The notes: a model not told the origin generated them from the sequence alone. Positions 15,907-25,155 are shown, counted from the first letter of the stretch. The stretch is 64,000 bases of DNA from Hymenobacter sp. BT559 (GCF_017571525.1 NZ_JAGETY010000021.1:16025-80024); one strand, 5' to 3'. A program made the numbers and translations.

Positions 15907-17022
15907 ATGAGCACGACCGCAGGGCCCTTGAAAACGCCGCAGAAGACCCCGCCCCTGGTGAGCGGCCCCACCATTGCCCTGGCGTGGCTGCTGTTCAGCG
16001 GGTTCATGGTGCTGCTGATTTTCGTGCAGAACCTCTCGGCCGGCACGCCCACCGACTGGCGCGAGGCCCTGGGCGGGCGCCTGCTGCACGGGCTGATTTG
16101 GGGGCTGCTCACGCCCGTGGTGTTCGCCCTGGCGGCGCGCTTCAACCTCCTCGAACGCCGCCACCGGCTGCCGCACCTGCTGGCCCACGCGGCGGCCAGC
16201 TACGTCCTCACGCTTGCTTACCGGTTGGTGTACGCCACCGTGATGCACGGCAGCGGGGCTACGCCGGGCGCCATCTCTCTAAATACCGTCGTCGCCAACG
16301 CCAACAACTGGGTGCCCATCTACTGGATGCTGCTCTGCATTGCCTACGCCGTGCAGTACCGCGAGCGGTACCGCGAAGGGCGGGTGCGGGCGGCCCAGCT
16401 CGAAACCCAGCTGGTGCAGGCCCAGCTGCAGGCCCTGAAAATGCAGCTCCAGCCGCACTTCCTGTTCAACTCGATGAACGCCGTGTCGGCCCTGATGAGC
16501 CAGGACGTGAAGGCCGCCCGGCGCATGCTGGCCCAGCTCAGCCAGTTTCTGCGGCTGGTACTGGAAGGCACCGACGAGCAGGAAGTGACCCTGGAACAGG
16601 AGCTGCGCCTCACCCGCCTTTACTTGGAAATCGAGCAAACCCGCTTCCCCGACCGACTGGCCGTGCGCTATGACATTGGCCCCGATACCCAGGGGGCGCT
16701 GCTGCCCGCCCTGCTGCTGCAGCCGGTGGTAGAAAACGCCGTGCGCCACGGCCTGGCGCCCCGCGCCGGGGCCGGCGAGCTGGCCGTGCGGGCCGAAAAA
16801 CAGGGCGACCGGCTGCTGCTGCAAGTGCAGGACAACGGCCGGGGCGCGGCCGACACCGCCGCGCGGGGCATCGGCCTGCGCAACCTGGAAAGCCGGCTGG
16901 CCACGCTCTACGGCCCGGACTATGCCCTGGCGGTGGAGTCGGCCCCGGCGTGCGGCTACTGCCTGCGCCTGTCCATCCCGTTCCGGCGGGCGGCGGCCGG
17001 CGTTACCCCAGAGCCCGCATGA
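15907..17022 (+). CDS. LytS/YehU-type sensor histidine kinase
   Basis: A 371-residue membrane kinase. Four hydrophobic segments (residues about 21-41, 60-78, 93-110 and 133-150) precede a coiled linker and the His_kinase domain. The phospho-acceptor is H184 in MQLQPHFLFNSMN, and the ATP-binding N box (LLLQPVVENAVRHG) and G box (VQDNGRGAADTAARGIGLRNLESRL) follow. This is the family that pairs with LytTR response regulators. The stop codon overlaps the ATG of the regulator (ATGA), so they are one operon. The signal is unknown; its place at the head of the transposon cargo suggests control of the downstream surface and redox genes. Confidence 0.92.
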   Translation: MSTTAGPLKTPQKTPPLVSGPTIALAWLLFSGFMVLLIFVQNLSAGTPTDWREALGGRLLHGLIWGLLTPVVFALAARFNLLERRHRLPHLLAHAAASYVLTLAYRLVYATVMHGSGATPGAISLNTVVANANNWVPIYWMLLCIAYAVQYRERYREGRVRAAQLETQLVQAQLQALKMQLQPHFLFNSMNAVSALMSQDVKAARRMLAQLSQFLRLVLEGTDEQEVTLEQELRLTRLYLEIEQTRFPDRLAVRYDIGPDTQGALLPALLLQPVVENAVRHGLAPRAGAGELAVRAEKQGDRLLLQVQDNGRGAADTAARGIGLRNLESRLATLYGPDYALAVESAPACGYCLRLSIPFRRAAAGVTPEPA

Positions 17023-17798
17023 GCCCCATCCGCACGCTGCTGGTCGACGACGAGCCCCTGGCGCGCAGCCTGCTGCGCGAGCTGCTGGCCGATTTTCCGG
17101 CGCTGGCCGTAACGGGCGAAGCCGCCAACGGCACCGAGGCCCTCGCCGCCCTGCACACCGGCGCATACGACGTCGTTTTCCTTGATGTGCAGATGCCCGA
17201 CCTTGATGGCGTGCAGGTGCTGCGGCGGCTGCAGGCGGCCGGCCAGCCGCTCCCGCTGGTGGTGTTCGTGACGGCCTACGACCAGTACGCGGTGCAGGCC
17301 TTCGCCTTGCACGCCGTCGATTACCTGCTCAAGCCCCTGGACCCCGACCGGTTTGCCGACTGCGTAGGCCGGGTGCAGCAGCAGCTGGCGCTGCGCCAGG
17401 ACCAGGCCCGCGTCCCCGAGCTGGAGGCCCTGCTGCACCGCTGGACCGCCCCGGCGGCCGACTACCAGGACCAGTTTCTGGTGAAACTGCCGGCGCGCAG
17501 CTTCTTCGTGCCGGCCGCCGAGGTGTGCTACTTCGAAGCCACCGGCAACGGCGTGCTGCTGCACGCGGCCGGCGGGCACTACCCGCTGCGCACGGCCCTG
17601 GGCCAGCTGGCCGAGCGGCTTGACCCGGCCGTGTTCCTGCGCATCCACCGCTCGTGCATCGTCAACCCGGCCCACATCGTGGATTTTAAGCACTGGTCGC
17701 ACGGCGAGTACCTGTTTCGCATGGCCAACGGCCAGCACGTCACCTCCTCGCGCAGCTACAGCGCCGGGGTGCAGCAGTTGCTCAAGCGCTTCGCCTAA
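17019..17798 (+). CDS. LytTR-type response regulator
   Basis: The ATG at 17019 overlaps the kinase stop (259 residues). Residues 1-120 form the receiver domain, with acidic residues D10-D11 (LLVDDEP), phospho-acceptor D56 (VVFLDVQMPD) and K in LLKPLD. Residues 155-257 form a LytTR DNA-binding domain (FLVKLPARSFFVPAAEVCYFEATGNGV...FLRIHRSCIVNPAHI). LytTR proteins bind tandem direct repeats upstream of their target genes. The likely partner is the kinase just upstream. Targets are not evident from the sequence; the genes that follow are candidates. Confidence 0.93.
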   Translation: MSPIRTLLVDDEPLARSLLRELLADFPALAVTGEAANGTEALAALHTGAYDVVFLDVQMPDLDGVQVLRRLQAAGQPLPLVVFVTAYDQYAVQAFALHAVDYLLKPLDPDRFADCVGRVQQQLALRQDQARVPELEALLHRWTAPAADYQDQFLVKLPARSFFVPAAEVCYFEATGNGVLLHAAGGHYPLRTALGQLAERLDPAVFLRIHRSCIVNPAHIVDFKHWSHGEYLFRMANGQHVTSSRSYSAGVQQLLKRFA

Positions 17799-17928
17799 GC
17801 CCAGACCGGGCCGTTGAAGTCCGGTTCAACCTGGTATTGGTCCAGTTGGCCCTCCGGCGGCAGTCATTTCCCCGGGTTGCGCGTTAGCCCTCCAGCCCCC
17901 CGCTAACGGGGCGGCCCCGGTGCACGAC

Positions 17929-18363
17929 ATGACCAAATCCCTCCTCTTTTTGCTGGCGCTCACCTTCGGCGGAGCCGTTGCGGCCCGCGCCCAACACCAC
18001 CCGGCGGGCACGAAACCGATGCCGGGCATGGCCGGCATGCACATGAACCACGGCATGGCCGCCCCGGGCACCCCGGTCGCCGCCTTCCAGCACGGCATGG
18101 ATTCGGTGATGGTGGTGATGGACGAGGGCATGCGCCGCATGACCGGCGCCAACCCCAACGACATCGACGCCAGCTTCGCGGCCATGATGCTGCCCCACCA
18201 CCAGGGTGCCGTGGACATGGCCCGCCTGCAACTGCTCTACGGCAAAGACCCGGCCCTGCGCCGCCTCGCCCAAAGCATCATCGCCGAGCAGCAGGTCGAG
18301 ATTCAGCAGATGGCCGCCTGGCTGAAGCAGCATCCGGTGGCGAGCCAGAGTTCTGGCAAATAG
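17929..18363 (+). CDS. DUF305 family secreted protein
   Basis: The ATG at 17929 gives 144 residues with a signal peptide (MTKSLLFLLALTFGGAVAARA-QHH). A Met/His-rich segment (PMPGMAGMHMNHGM) is followed by the DUF305 core DASFAAMMLPHHQGAVDMARLQLLYG (residues about 80-105) and AEQQVEIQQMAAWL. DUF305 proteins are ferritin-like four-helix proteins of the periplasm, repeatedly linked to copper and other metals. The Met/His-rich leader supports metal binding. Two more DUF305 proteins lie in the metal operon of this window. A GTG 9 nt upstream is an alternative start. Confidence 0.88.
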   Translation: MTKSLLFLLALTFGGAVAARAQHHPAGTKPMPGMAGMHMNHGMAAPGTPVAAFQHGMDSVMVVMDEGMRRMTGANPNDIDASFAAMMLPHHQGAVDMARLQLLYGKDPALRRLAQSIIAEQQVEIQQMAAWLKQHPVASQSSGK

Positions 18364-18460
18364 CGCCCAATCCATCAGAACCGTCATGCTTCGACTACGG
18401 CTGCGCTCCTGGCTTGATGCGCCACATGCTCAGCATGATGTTCTTTTCCCCCAATCCCAA

Positions 18461-19867
18461 ATGAAATTTCCCCTTCTCCCCGGCCTGCTGCTTATTACCA
18501 GCGCCGCCGCGGCCCAGGCCGTGAGCCACCGCGACCGGGTGTACACCGCCGACCAGATTTCCAACACCGTTTCGGTCATCGACCCCGCCGACAACCAGCT
18601 GCTGGGCCAAATTGTGCTGGGCAAGCCGCAGCCCGATTTGCTGTCGGCGCTCTACAAAGGGCAGGCGCTGGTGCACGGCCTGGGCGCTTCGCCCGACCAC
18701 AAATTGCTGGCCGTGGTGTCGGTGGGCTCCAATAACGTCACTTTCATCGAGACGGCTACGAATGCCATCCGGGGCAGCGTGTACGTGGGCCGCGCCCCGC
18801 ACGAGGCTACGTTCCGGCCCGACGGCAAGGAGGCCTGGATAACGGTGCGCGGCGAGGACTACCTCTCCGTCATCGACGTGGCCACGCTGCGCGAAACCCG
18901 CCGCGTGCCCGTGCCCAACGGCCCCGGCCAGGTGGCCTTCAGCCCCGACGGCCAGCGCGCCTTCGTGTGTTCCAGCTTTTCGCCCGAGCTGGCGGTGGTG
19001 GACGTGGCCACCTACAAAGTCATCAAAAAGGTCCCCGTGGTGAGCCCCTTCTCGCCCAATATCTTCCCTACCCGGGACGGCCAGCAAATCTGGTTCACGC
19101 ACAAGGACGTGGGCAAGGTGTCGGTGCTGGATACCAAGACGCTCACCATCAGCGGCGTGCTGACGACCGGCCCCATCTCCAACCACGTGGCCACGGTGGA
19201 CGTGGCCGCCGGCAAGCTGGCCTACGTGACGGTGGGCGGCGAGGACGTGGTGAAGGTGTACAGCCGCGCCCCGGGTTTTAAGCAGTTGGCCACCATTCCG
19301 GTGGGGGCGCTGCCGCACGGCATCTGGCCCTCGGGCGATGGCAGCCGGGTGTACGTGGGCCTGGAAAACGGCGACTCGGCCGTGGCCATCAGCACCGTGA
19401 GCAATAAAGTGCTGGCCAAAATAAAAGTCGGGCAGGCCCCGATGGCCCTGATGTACGTGCCCAACGCCGTGCCGGCCGGCGCGGCCGCCGCCACTGGCCT
19501 GGGCCGGCAGCTGGTGGACCAGCCCGCCCTCGTCCGCACCCTGAAGCCGCCCACGCCCGGCCCCGCCACCGGCACCATGACCCTGCGCTCGGAAGGGCTG
19601 GTGGATTTGGCCACTTTCGCCCTGCGCGGCCTGACGCCCAACACCGACTACGACATCTTCCTGACCAGCGGCACCAAGGCCCTCTACCCCCGCGACTACG
19701 CCCTGACCACCGTGCGCACCGACGCCAAAGGCGGGGCCATGGGCCAGGCGCTGGGGCCGGTGCAGCGCATCGCGGGCGGGGATTTGAATACATCCGGCAA
19801 AACGTTTTCGCGGGTAATCGTCGCGCCCAAAGCCGCTGACAGCGAACCCGTTTTGGTGGCCGAATAG
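18461..19867 (+). CDS. Secreted YVTN-type beta-propeller protein
   Basis: The ATG at 18461 (468 residues) starts a signal peptide (KFPLLPGLLLITSAAAAQA); the frame stays open a further 75 nt upstream without a signal sequence. The body shows repeated YVTN-propeller blocks such as RVYTADQISNTVSVIDPADNQLLGQI, HGLGASPDHKLLAVVSVGSNNVTFIETATNAI, VAFSPDGQRAFVC and HGIWPSGDGSRVYVGLENGDSAVAIS. About 100 residues at the end (TMTLRSEGLVDLATFALRGLTPNTDYDIFLTSG) form a separate beta-sandwich. It resembles the lipoprotein encoded at 21316 closely enough to be a paralogue. Such propellers often bind metals, nitrite or other ligands or act as scaffolds; no catalytic residue is obvious. Confidence 0.85.
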   Translation: MKFPLLPGLLLITSAAAAQAVSHRDRVYTADQISNTVSVIDPADNQLLGQIVLGKPQPDLLSALYKGQALVHGLGASPDHKLLAVVSVGSNNVTFIETATNAIRGSVYVGRAPHEATFRPDGKEAWITVRGEDYLSVIDVATLRETRRVPVPNGPGQVAFSPDGQRAFVCSSFSPELAVVDVATYKVIKKVPVVSPFSPNIFPTRDGQQIWFTHKDVGKVSVLDTKTLTISGVLTTGPISNHVATVDVAAGKLAYVTVGGEDVVKVYSRAPGFKQLATIPVGALPHGIWPSGDGSRVYVGLENGDSAVAISTVSNKVLAKIKVGQAPMALMYVPNAVPAGAAAATGLGRQLVDQPALVRTLKPPTPGPATGTMTLRSEGLVDLATFALRGLTPNTDYDIFLTSGTKALYPRDYALTTVRTDAKGGAMGQALGPVQRIAGGDLNTSGKTFSRVIVAPKAADSEPVLVAE

Positions 19868-19978
19868 TCCGCCTTTGGACGGCCACCCAAAGGCCATTAA
19901 TGGCCGCCGGGACAACCATTCCTGCTGCAATGCCGAGCTAATCTAAACTGAATTCACTTGTAACCACAACCTTACAAT

Positions 19979-21208
19979 ATGCAATCCATTTTCAATCAAC
20001 ACACTGGCATCAGCTCGCGGGCGCATTCGCTCAAGCGGTTTCTGCTGCCGGTGGCGGCGTGTGCGCTGCTGCTCGGCGGCTGCAAGAAAGACAACGAGGC
20101 CATCGCCGACACCAGCGCGCCGCCGGTGCTCAACATCGTCTCGCCGGTGGAGGGCGCGACCATCATGCCCGGCGGGCGGCTGGGCAACGCCACCACGGCC
20201 GACTACAACGGCACGGGCTTCGCCATCAACCTGGAAATCGTGACCAAGGACACCGTCACCATCCCCACCAAGGAAAGCCTCAACATCCGCAACACCGCCG
20301 CCCTGGGCCAGCCCAACGTGAACCTGCCCGGCTTCGCGGCCAGCCTCGACGTGGACCTGATTAAGCCCGACGGCGGCACCATCCCCAAGGGAACCAACCT
20401 GGCCTCGCTCTTCAACATCGCCGGCACCGACGACACGCCCGGCCCCGGCGTGACCACCTGGGTGAGCTGGCACGTGCTGGAGTCGGTGGCGGCCGGTACC
20501 AGCAGCTTCACACTCACGACTTCGGTAACGGACCGCGCCGGCCGCAAGGTCACGGCCACCCGCTTGCTGAAAGTAGGCCCCGGACCCAACGGGGCCCTCA
20601 GCGGTGAGGCCCTGACGCCCGCCCCCAAACCCATCACATACGGCACGGTGGACAACCCCGACGGCCCCACGGTGACCATGATTGCCCCGCGCACGCCCAG
20701 CAGCGTCAGCCCCGGCATCCAGACGGCCGGCGTGCTGCCGGTCCCGCCCACCAGCGGCGCGCTGTTTTTCATCCAGGTGTCGGCGCTCGATAAGTCGCGC
20801 AACGGCATCAACGTGGCCGAAAACGGGGACGGCACCTTCGGCAAGCCCGCCGCCGACCGCGGCACGATTGAGGACAAGACGCAATCCAACGCCGGCGTGA
20901 ACCGCTACGTGCCGGGCCTGAAAGTCACCTTCGACGTGCCCCTGCTCCAGCCCAACGGCAACGTGATTCCGGCCGGCGGCAACCTGGCCCCGGTGTTCAA
21001 CACAGCCGGCAGCGAGCTGGACCCGAGCGGCTTCGTGCGCACCACCTTCGGCTGGAGCGTGGGCGGCACCCTGCAGCTGGGCGGCAAAACCAGCGTCACC
21101 ATCAAAGCCGCCGTAACCGACGCGGCCGGCAAAACCGGCAGCACCACGCAAGTCGTGCAAATCAGCCCCGTGGCCAACGGCCAGCTGCTGACCCCGGCCC
21201 CGCGCTAA
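19979..21208 (+). CDS. Lipoprotein of unknown function between two propeller genes
   Basis: A 409-residue lipoprotein: a long hydrophilic start, then RFLLPVAACALLLGGCKKDNEA with the lipobox Cys at about residue 35. The rest consists of two related beta-rich units (VNLPGFAASLDVDLIKPDGGTIPKGTNLASLFNIAGTD and VPGLKVTFDVPLLQPNGNVIPAGGNLAPVFNTAGSE), so it is an internal duplication. No family is recognised. A terminator follows. It lies between two paralogous YVTN propeller genes, so the three products probably act together at the cell surface, which is inference. Confidence 0.75.
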   Translation: MQSIFNQHTGISSRAHSLKRFLLPVAACALLLGGCKKDNEAIADTSAPPVLNIVSPVEGATIMPGGRLGNATTADYNGTGFAINLEIVTKDTVTIPTKESLNIRNTAALGQPNVNLPGFAASLDVDLIKPDGGTIPKGTNLASLFNIAGTDDTPGPGVTTWVSWHVLESVAAGTSSFTLTTSVTDRAGRKVTATRLLKVGPGPNGALSGEALTPAPKPITYGTVDNPDGPTVTMIAPRTPSSVSPGIQTAGVLPVPPTSGALFFIQVSALDKSRNGINVAENGDGTFGKPAADRGTIEDKTQSNAGVNRYVPGLKVTFDVPLLQPNGNVIPAGGNLAPVFNTAGSELDPSGFVRTTFGWSVGGTLQLGGKTSVTIKAAVTDAAGKTGSTTQVVQISPVANGQLLTPAPR

Positions 21209-21244
21209 GGCCCCGAATTTTAGGCCGTAGCCCCGCAACGGTCC

Positions 21245-21286
21245 GAAGGCTGGCCCGTTTCACGACGAGCCAGCCTTCGTTTTTTA
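21245..21286 (+). terminator. Intrinsic terminator
   Basis: GAAGGCTGGC (21245-21254) pairs perfectly with GCCAGCCTTC (21269-21278) over 10 bp and is followed by a run of T. It ends the upstream lipoprotein transcript. Confidence 0.85.
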
Positions 21287-21315
21287 GCATCCCTTCCACT
21301 CCATTTTATTCTTCC

Positions 21316-22788
21316 ATGCGCATTACTAACTTATCCACCTGGGCCCTCGCGGCCACCCTGCTGCTCGGGGCCTGCTCGAAAAAGAACAGTGAGGAGACCC
21401 TGCCCGACATGGTGGTGCCGCCCGACCCCGGCCCCGTCGCGGCCAGCGCCGCCGACCGGGTGTACCTGGCCGACCAGTCGTCGAACACGGTGTCGGTGCA
21501 CGACCCGAGCACCAACCGGCTGCTGGGCGTGATTCGCCTGGGCAAGGGCCGGCCCGAGTTCCTGAGCCCGCTCTATGATATGGAGTCCAACGTGCACGGG
21601 CTGGGCGTGTCGCCCGACGGCAAGACGCTGGGCGTGATTGCCACGCTCACCAACGCCGTTATCTTCATTGACCTGGCCACCAACACCGTGAAAGGCAAGG
21701 TGTACGTGGACCGCAACCCCCACGAGGGCTTTTTCACGCCCGACGGCAAGCAGTTCTGGGTGGCGGTGCGCGGCAAGGATTACGTGACGGTGATTGACGT
21801 GGAGAAGCTGCAGGTGGTGAAAAACATCGCCACCGAGCACGAGCCCAGCATGGTCGTGTTCCGGCCCGATGGCAAGGTGGCGTTCGTGGACCACTCCCAA
21901 ACGGCGATGCTCGACGTGATTGACGTGAAGACCCGCGCGGTGATTGCCCGGGTGCCGGTGGTGAGCAAGTTTTCGCCCAATCTGGTGGTGACCGAGGACG
22001 GCCAGCAGGTGTGGATGACGCACAAAGACGTGGGCAAGGTGACCGTGGTGAATGCCCAGACCTACGCCGTGGAAGGCGTGATTGACACCGGCCCCGGCAC
22101 CAACCACGTAAACATGGCCGGCCCCGGCGGCGGCACCCGCTTCAGCGGGGCCAGCGCCGGCGACTTCGCCTATGTGACGGTGGGCGGCGAAAACGTGGTG
22201 AAAGTGTACTCGCGGCAGCGCCAGCTGGTGGCCACCATTCCGGTGGGCCCCAACCCCCACGGCGTGTGGCCCAACGGCGACGGCAGCAAGCTCTACGTGG
22301 GCCTGGAAAACGGCGACGCGCTGGTCAGCATCGACACCAAAACGAATACCAAACTCACCGAAACCGGCAGCGGCCAGGCCCCGCAGGCCCTGCTCTACGT
22401 GGTGAAAGCCGGGGGCGGCAGCCCCGGCACGGGCAACCTCGAAGCCTTCACGCCGGTGACGCCAGTGAATATTCGGCTGGTGCCCCTGGGTACGCAGCCA
22501 GTGCCCGGCGTGGGCGGCGGGGCCACCATCCGCCCCACCGAAGACCTCGACGAAATGGTGCTGGCCCTCAAGCAGCTGGCCGCCAACACCACCTACACGC
22601 TGTACCTGTCGGACAGCAAAACCGCGCTGGTGGCCCCGGAACCCGTCATTTCTTTCAAAACCGATGATGGCGGGGCGGTCGAAGTCAACGCCTACTACCA
22701 GATTCGGCTGCGGCTGGCGGGGCGCTTTGCCGTGGTGGTGCTCGGCGACAAGAACCCGGCCGGCGCGGTCACGCTCACGCAGCCGTAA
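21316..22788 (+). CDS. YVTN-type beta-propeller lipoprotein
   Basis: A 490-residue protein with a lipoprotein signal (LSTWALAATLLLGACSKKN). YVTN-type repeats run through residues 50-370 (RVYLADQSSNTVSVHDPSTNRLLGVI, HGLGVSPDGKTLGVIATLTNAV, VFRPDGKVAFVD, HGVWPNGDGSKLYVGLENGDALVSID). The C-terminal 120 residues form a second domain (LVPLGTQPVPGVGGGATIRPTEDLDEMVLALKQLAANTTYTLYLSDSKTAL) similar to the end of the secreted paralogue encoded at 18461. It is likely anchored to the outer membrane. Separate terminators bound the gene on both sides, so it is its own transcription unit. Confidence 0.85.
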   Translation: MRITNLSTWALAATLLLGACSKKNSEETLPDMVVPPDPGPVAASAADRVYLADQSSNTVSVHDPSTNRLLGVIRLGKGRPEFLSPLYDMESNVHGLGVSPDGKTLGVIATLTNAVIFIDLATNTVKGKVYVDRNPHEGFFTPDGKQFWVAVRGKDYVTVIDVEKLQVVKNIATEHEPSMVVFRPDGKVAFVDHSQTAMLDVIDVKTRAVIARVPVVSKFSPNLVVTEDGQQVWMTHKDVGKVTVVNAQTYAVEGVIDTGPGTNHVNMAGPGGGTRFSGASAGDFAYVTVGGENVVKVYSRQRQLVATIPVGPNPHGVWPNGDGSKLYVGLENGDALVSIDTKTNTKLTETGSGQAPQALLYVVKAGGGSPGTGNLEAFTPVTPVNIRLVPLGTQPVPGVGGGATIRPTEDLDEMVLALKQLAANTTYTLYLSDSKTALVAPEPVISFKTDDGGAVEVNAYYQIRLRLAGRFAVVVLGDKNPAGAVTLTQP

Positions 22789-22802
22789 GCCGGCTGCTGA
22801 CC

Positions 22803-22842
22803 AAAAAGGCCCCTGGTGCATGACGCAGCAGGGGCCTTTTTT
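22803..22842. terminator. Intrinsic terminator, probably bidirectional
   Basis: GGCCCCTG (22808-22815) pairs with CAGGGGCC (22829-22836), flanked by AAAAA on the left and TTTTTT on the right. It separates the plus-strand propeller gene from the minus-strand block that ends at 22891. Confidence 0.85.
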
Positions 22843-22890
22843 ATGGGTGCAAACGCTTTTGGCTCGGGTAGCACCGGGGGTGTTGGTTGC

Positions 22891-23172
22891 TCAACCACCG
22901 CCGCCAGCCGGGAGCTGGCAGGCCGCCAGCTCCCGGCGGTGCGCCCGAAAGCGCAGCAGCCCTACCGCCAGCACCAATCCCGCCACGGCCAGCGCGGAGT
23001 ACCCCAACCGGCCGCCCCGCTCGGGGTGAAATTGAAGGAGCGCCAACCCGAAGCCCACCAGTGCCAGGCTGGTGCGCACGTAGGTGAGCAAGGTCCGCTC
23101 ATTGGCCAGCCGGGTCCGTTGCAGGGCCAGCCGGTCCGACAGGGCGAGGGGGTTGGTGGGGGTAAGCGGCAT
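22891..23172 (-). CDS. DUF202 family membrane protein
   Basis: A 93-residue protein with the DUF202 (YidH-like) pattern DRLALQRTRLANERTLLTYVRTSLALVGFGLALLQF followed by a second membrane helix (SALAVAGLVLAVGLLRF). The family is a small two-to-three-helix inner-membrane protein of unknown role. It lies 9 bp after the metallo-beta-lactamase-fold gene and ends the minus-strand run. The gene is close to the terminator at 22803-22842. Confidence 0.8.
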   Translation of the reverse strand: MPLTPTNPLALSDRLALQRTRLANERTLLTYVRTSLALVGFGLALLQFHPERGGRLGYSALAVAGLVLAVGLLRFRAHRRELAACQLPAGGGG

Positions 23173-23181
23173 GGGGGTGGG

Positions 23182-23844
23182 CTACGGGAGGGTAATGGCC
23201 GCGCCCGGTTCGGCCAGCCGGTGAAACGTGATGCCGTGCTTCTCAAAGTACGGCCCGTAGTTCTCGTATCGCTGCTGCACGAAGAAGGGCTTCAGGTAGC
23301 CGTCGTGCACGGGCAGAATCTGCTGCGGCCGCATTTTCAGGGCGAAATCGGCCACCACCAGCTCCGTGAGAAAAGGCGCGGTGACGGGCAGAATGAGCAG
23401 CTCCACGCCCGCGAATTGCAGCAGGTTGTGCGCAAAAGAGTCGGCCGGGTTCAGCACCTTGCCATTCACCAGCCAGGCCGTCATCTGTGGCAAGGGGCTG
23501 TCGAGAATGGCCTCGTGCTGCACCGGAATGGCTTGCAGCTGAAACGCGCCCAACTCCAGGGGGCCTTCCTCGTGGATTTGCACGGCCAGGCCGTGCTTTT
23601 TCAATTCGGCCGCCACTTCACGATTGGAAATGATGACGGCCTGGCGCAGGGCCACGATTTTCTTTAGCGCCGCCACGTCGAGGTGGTCGGGGTGATTGTG
23701 CGTGATGAGGACGACCGACACGTCTTTGAAAACGTCCGGCTGCACCAGGCCTTCGTTGAAGGAAAACTTGCCGGGGTCGAAGAGAATTTGTTGGCCGTCG
23801 AGCTCAAACAGCAGGCAGGAATGGATGTATTTGGTGATTTTCAT
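23182..23844 (-). CDS. MBL-fold metal-dependent hydrolase
   Basis: The ATG at 23844 (220 residues) is chosen because the protein begins MKITKYIHSCLLFELDGQQILFDPG, the usual first strands of the fold. The HNHPDHLDV motif (residues about 57-65, the HxHxDH zinc site) and later LILPVTAPF and VHDGYL segments fit the UlaG/UPF0173-type metallo-hydrolases. The substrate cannot be told. Upstream sequence in the same frame encodes nothing like the family. It is followed by the DUF202 gene. Confidence 0.85.
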   Translation of the reverse strand: MKITKYIHSCLLFELDGQQILFDPGKFSFNEGLVQPDVFKDVSVVLITHNHPDHLDVAALKKIVALRQAVIISNREVAAELKKHGLAVQIHEEGPLELGAFQLQAIPVQHEAILDSPLPQMTAWLVNGKVLNPADSFAHNLLQFAGVELLILPVTAPFLTELVVADFALKMRPQQILPVHDGYLKPFFVQQRYENYGPYFEKHGITFHRLAEPGAAITLP

Positions 23845-23932
23845 GCCCAGACTTAAATAGTGGGGAAGGACGGAAATGCGCGCCGAGAAGAGCGGAAATT
23901 TAACAGGCAAACGCTTACGGAAACCAGCGCTG

Positions 23933-24418
23933 CTAGACCCCTGCCGCCTCCTGCTGCTGGCGCAGGTACGCATACAGCCCGCCCAGCACCAGCCCAAACA
24001 CCGCGTTGGCAACAAAAAAGTACGCCATGCCGCCGGCCGTCAGCACGTGCCCGCCCGCCAAGCCATGCCCCAGCAGCGGCAGCACCACGAAGCCGTTGAG
24101 GACCCAGGGCAGCAGCGAAAACAGGCCGCCTTTTACCCAGCCATTGCCCGGCAGCCGGGGTTCGAACACCAGCACGTACAGCCCCACCATGCCCAGCCCC
24201 GTGAGGTAATGAAACAGCAGCTTGAAGCCCTCGGCTTTGACCACGGGCAGCAGCCCGGCCGGCAACACCGGCGTGGTATGCAGCAGCCCAAGCTTGAGCA
24301 GGCCACCGCTTTCGGCGTTGACGGCCATCAGCGGGGCCGCTTTCAGCACCAGCGTATTGGCGGTGATGGCGACCACGCCGGCCAGCAGGCCCAGGTACAG
24401 GCGGGGGTGTTTTTTCAT
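23933..24418 (-). CDS. Small integral membrane protein, unknown
   Basis: The ATG at 24418 (161 residues) begins MKKHPRLYLGLLAGVVAITANTLVLKAAPLM. About four membrane helices are visible (residues 7-28, 60-85, 100-120 and 130-152), with glycine-rich turns. I do not recognise the family, though the layout resembles small Bacteroidota membrane proteins of no known role. A second ATG 51 nt upstream would add a poor leader. It is in the minus-strand run between TMEM175-like and MBL-fold genes. Confidence 0.7.
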   Translation of the reverse strand: MKKHPRLYLGLLAGVVAITANTLVLKAAPLMAVNAESGGLLKLGLLHTTPVLPAGLLPVVKAEGFKLLFHYLTGLGMVGLYVLVFEPRLPGNGWVKGGLFSLLPWVLNGFVVLPLLGHGLAGGHVLTAGGMAYFFVANAVFGLVLGGLYAYLRQQQEAAGV

Positions 24419-24501
24419 GGGAGGGAGCAGAAAGGAAATAGGACAGGCAATGGGGGAGTATACGGCCACCCACGCGGCACCATTTGGCCCCGATGGGTTC
24501 T

Positions 24502-25152
24502 TCAGTCGCCCAGCCAGCGGTCGGCCACCAGGCCCAGCGCGTAGTTAAGCTGCACCAGCAGCAGCAGCCCCGCCCCGGCCGGCACGCTGAGCAAGCACAG
24601 GCCCGCCGCTGCCGCGTACTGCACCTGCATCAGGCCCAGGCGGCGCACCAGGGCCCGGCCCACGGCCGCGTGTTCGGGCCGCAGCAGTCCGTGGCGCTGG
24701 GCGTAGCGGTAGCTGCCCAGCAACGCCCCGCCCAGCAGCAGCAGGTTGGCCCAGTACACCAGCACGGCCCCGCGCAGGGGGAAATGGGTGGTGAGAAACG
24801 CCGTGGAAAAGGGCAGCAGCCCCACCACCAGCAGAAAGGCAATGTGCCACCAGGCCAGCCGGCGGTCGCTGCGCGCCAGGTAGGTGAACTGCGTGCTCTG
24901 GCACACCCAGAAAATGCCCAGCGAGAGAAACCCCAGCACGTAGCCCCCGATACTGGGCAGCAGCGCCCGCAGGGCCGGCCCCACGTCGGCCTCGGTGCGC
25001 ACCAGGGCGGCGGCCGGCACCCGCAGGTTGAGCACGAGCAGGGTCATGGCGATGGAAAACACGCCGTCGCTGAGCGACTCGATGCGGCGCAGGCTCTGGC
25101 CCGCTACTTCAGTGTAGGCCAGGGGCGGTGCGTGGGACGAAGACTGGGCCAT
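24502..25152 (-). CDS. TMEM175-type (DUF1211) membrane protein, potassium-channel-like
   Basis: A 216-residue protein. LRRIESLSDGVFSIAMTLLVLNLRVP (residues about 20-45) is the TMEM175/DUF1211 signature R-x-x-x-F/L-S-D-G-V-F-x-I, which lines the pore of these potassium-conducting channels. Six hydrophobic segments follow. Bacterial members are single-repeat proteins of this size that form tetramers. The neighbours give no clear partner. Confidence 0.85.
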   Translation of the reverse strand: MAQSSSHAPPLAYTEVAGQSLRRIESLSDGVFSIAMTLLVLNLRVPAAALVRTEADVGPALRALLPSIGGYVLGFLSLGIFWVCQSTQFTYLARSDRRLAWWHIAFLLVVGLLPFSTAFLTTHFPLRGAVLVYWANLLLLGGALLGSYRYAQRHGLLRPEHAAVGRALVRRLGLMQVQYAAAAGLCLLSVPAGAGLLLLVQLNYALGLVADRWLGD

Positions 25153-25155
25153 CGG

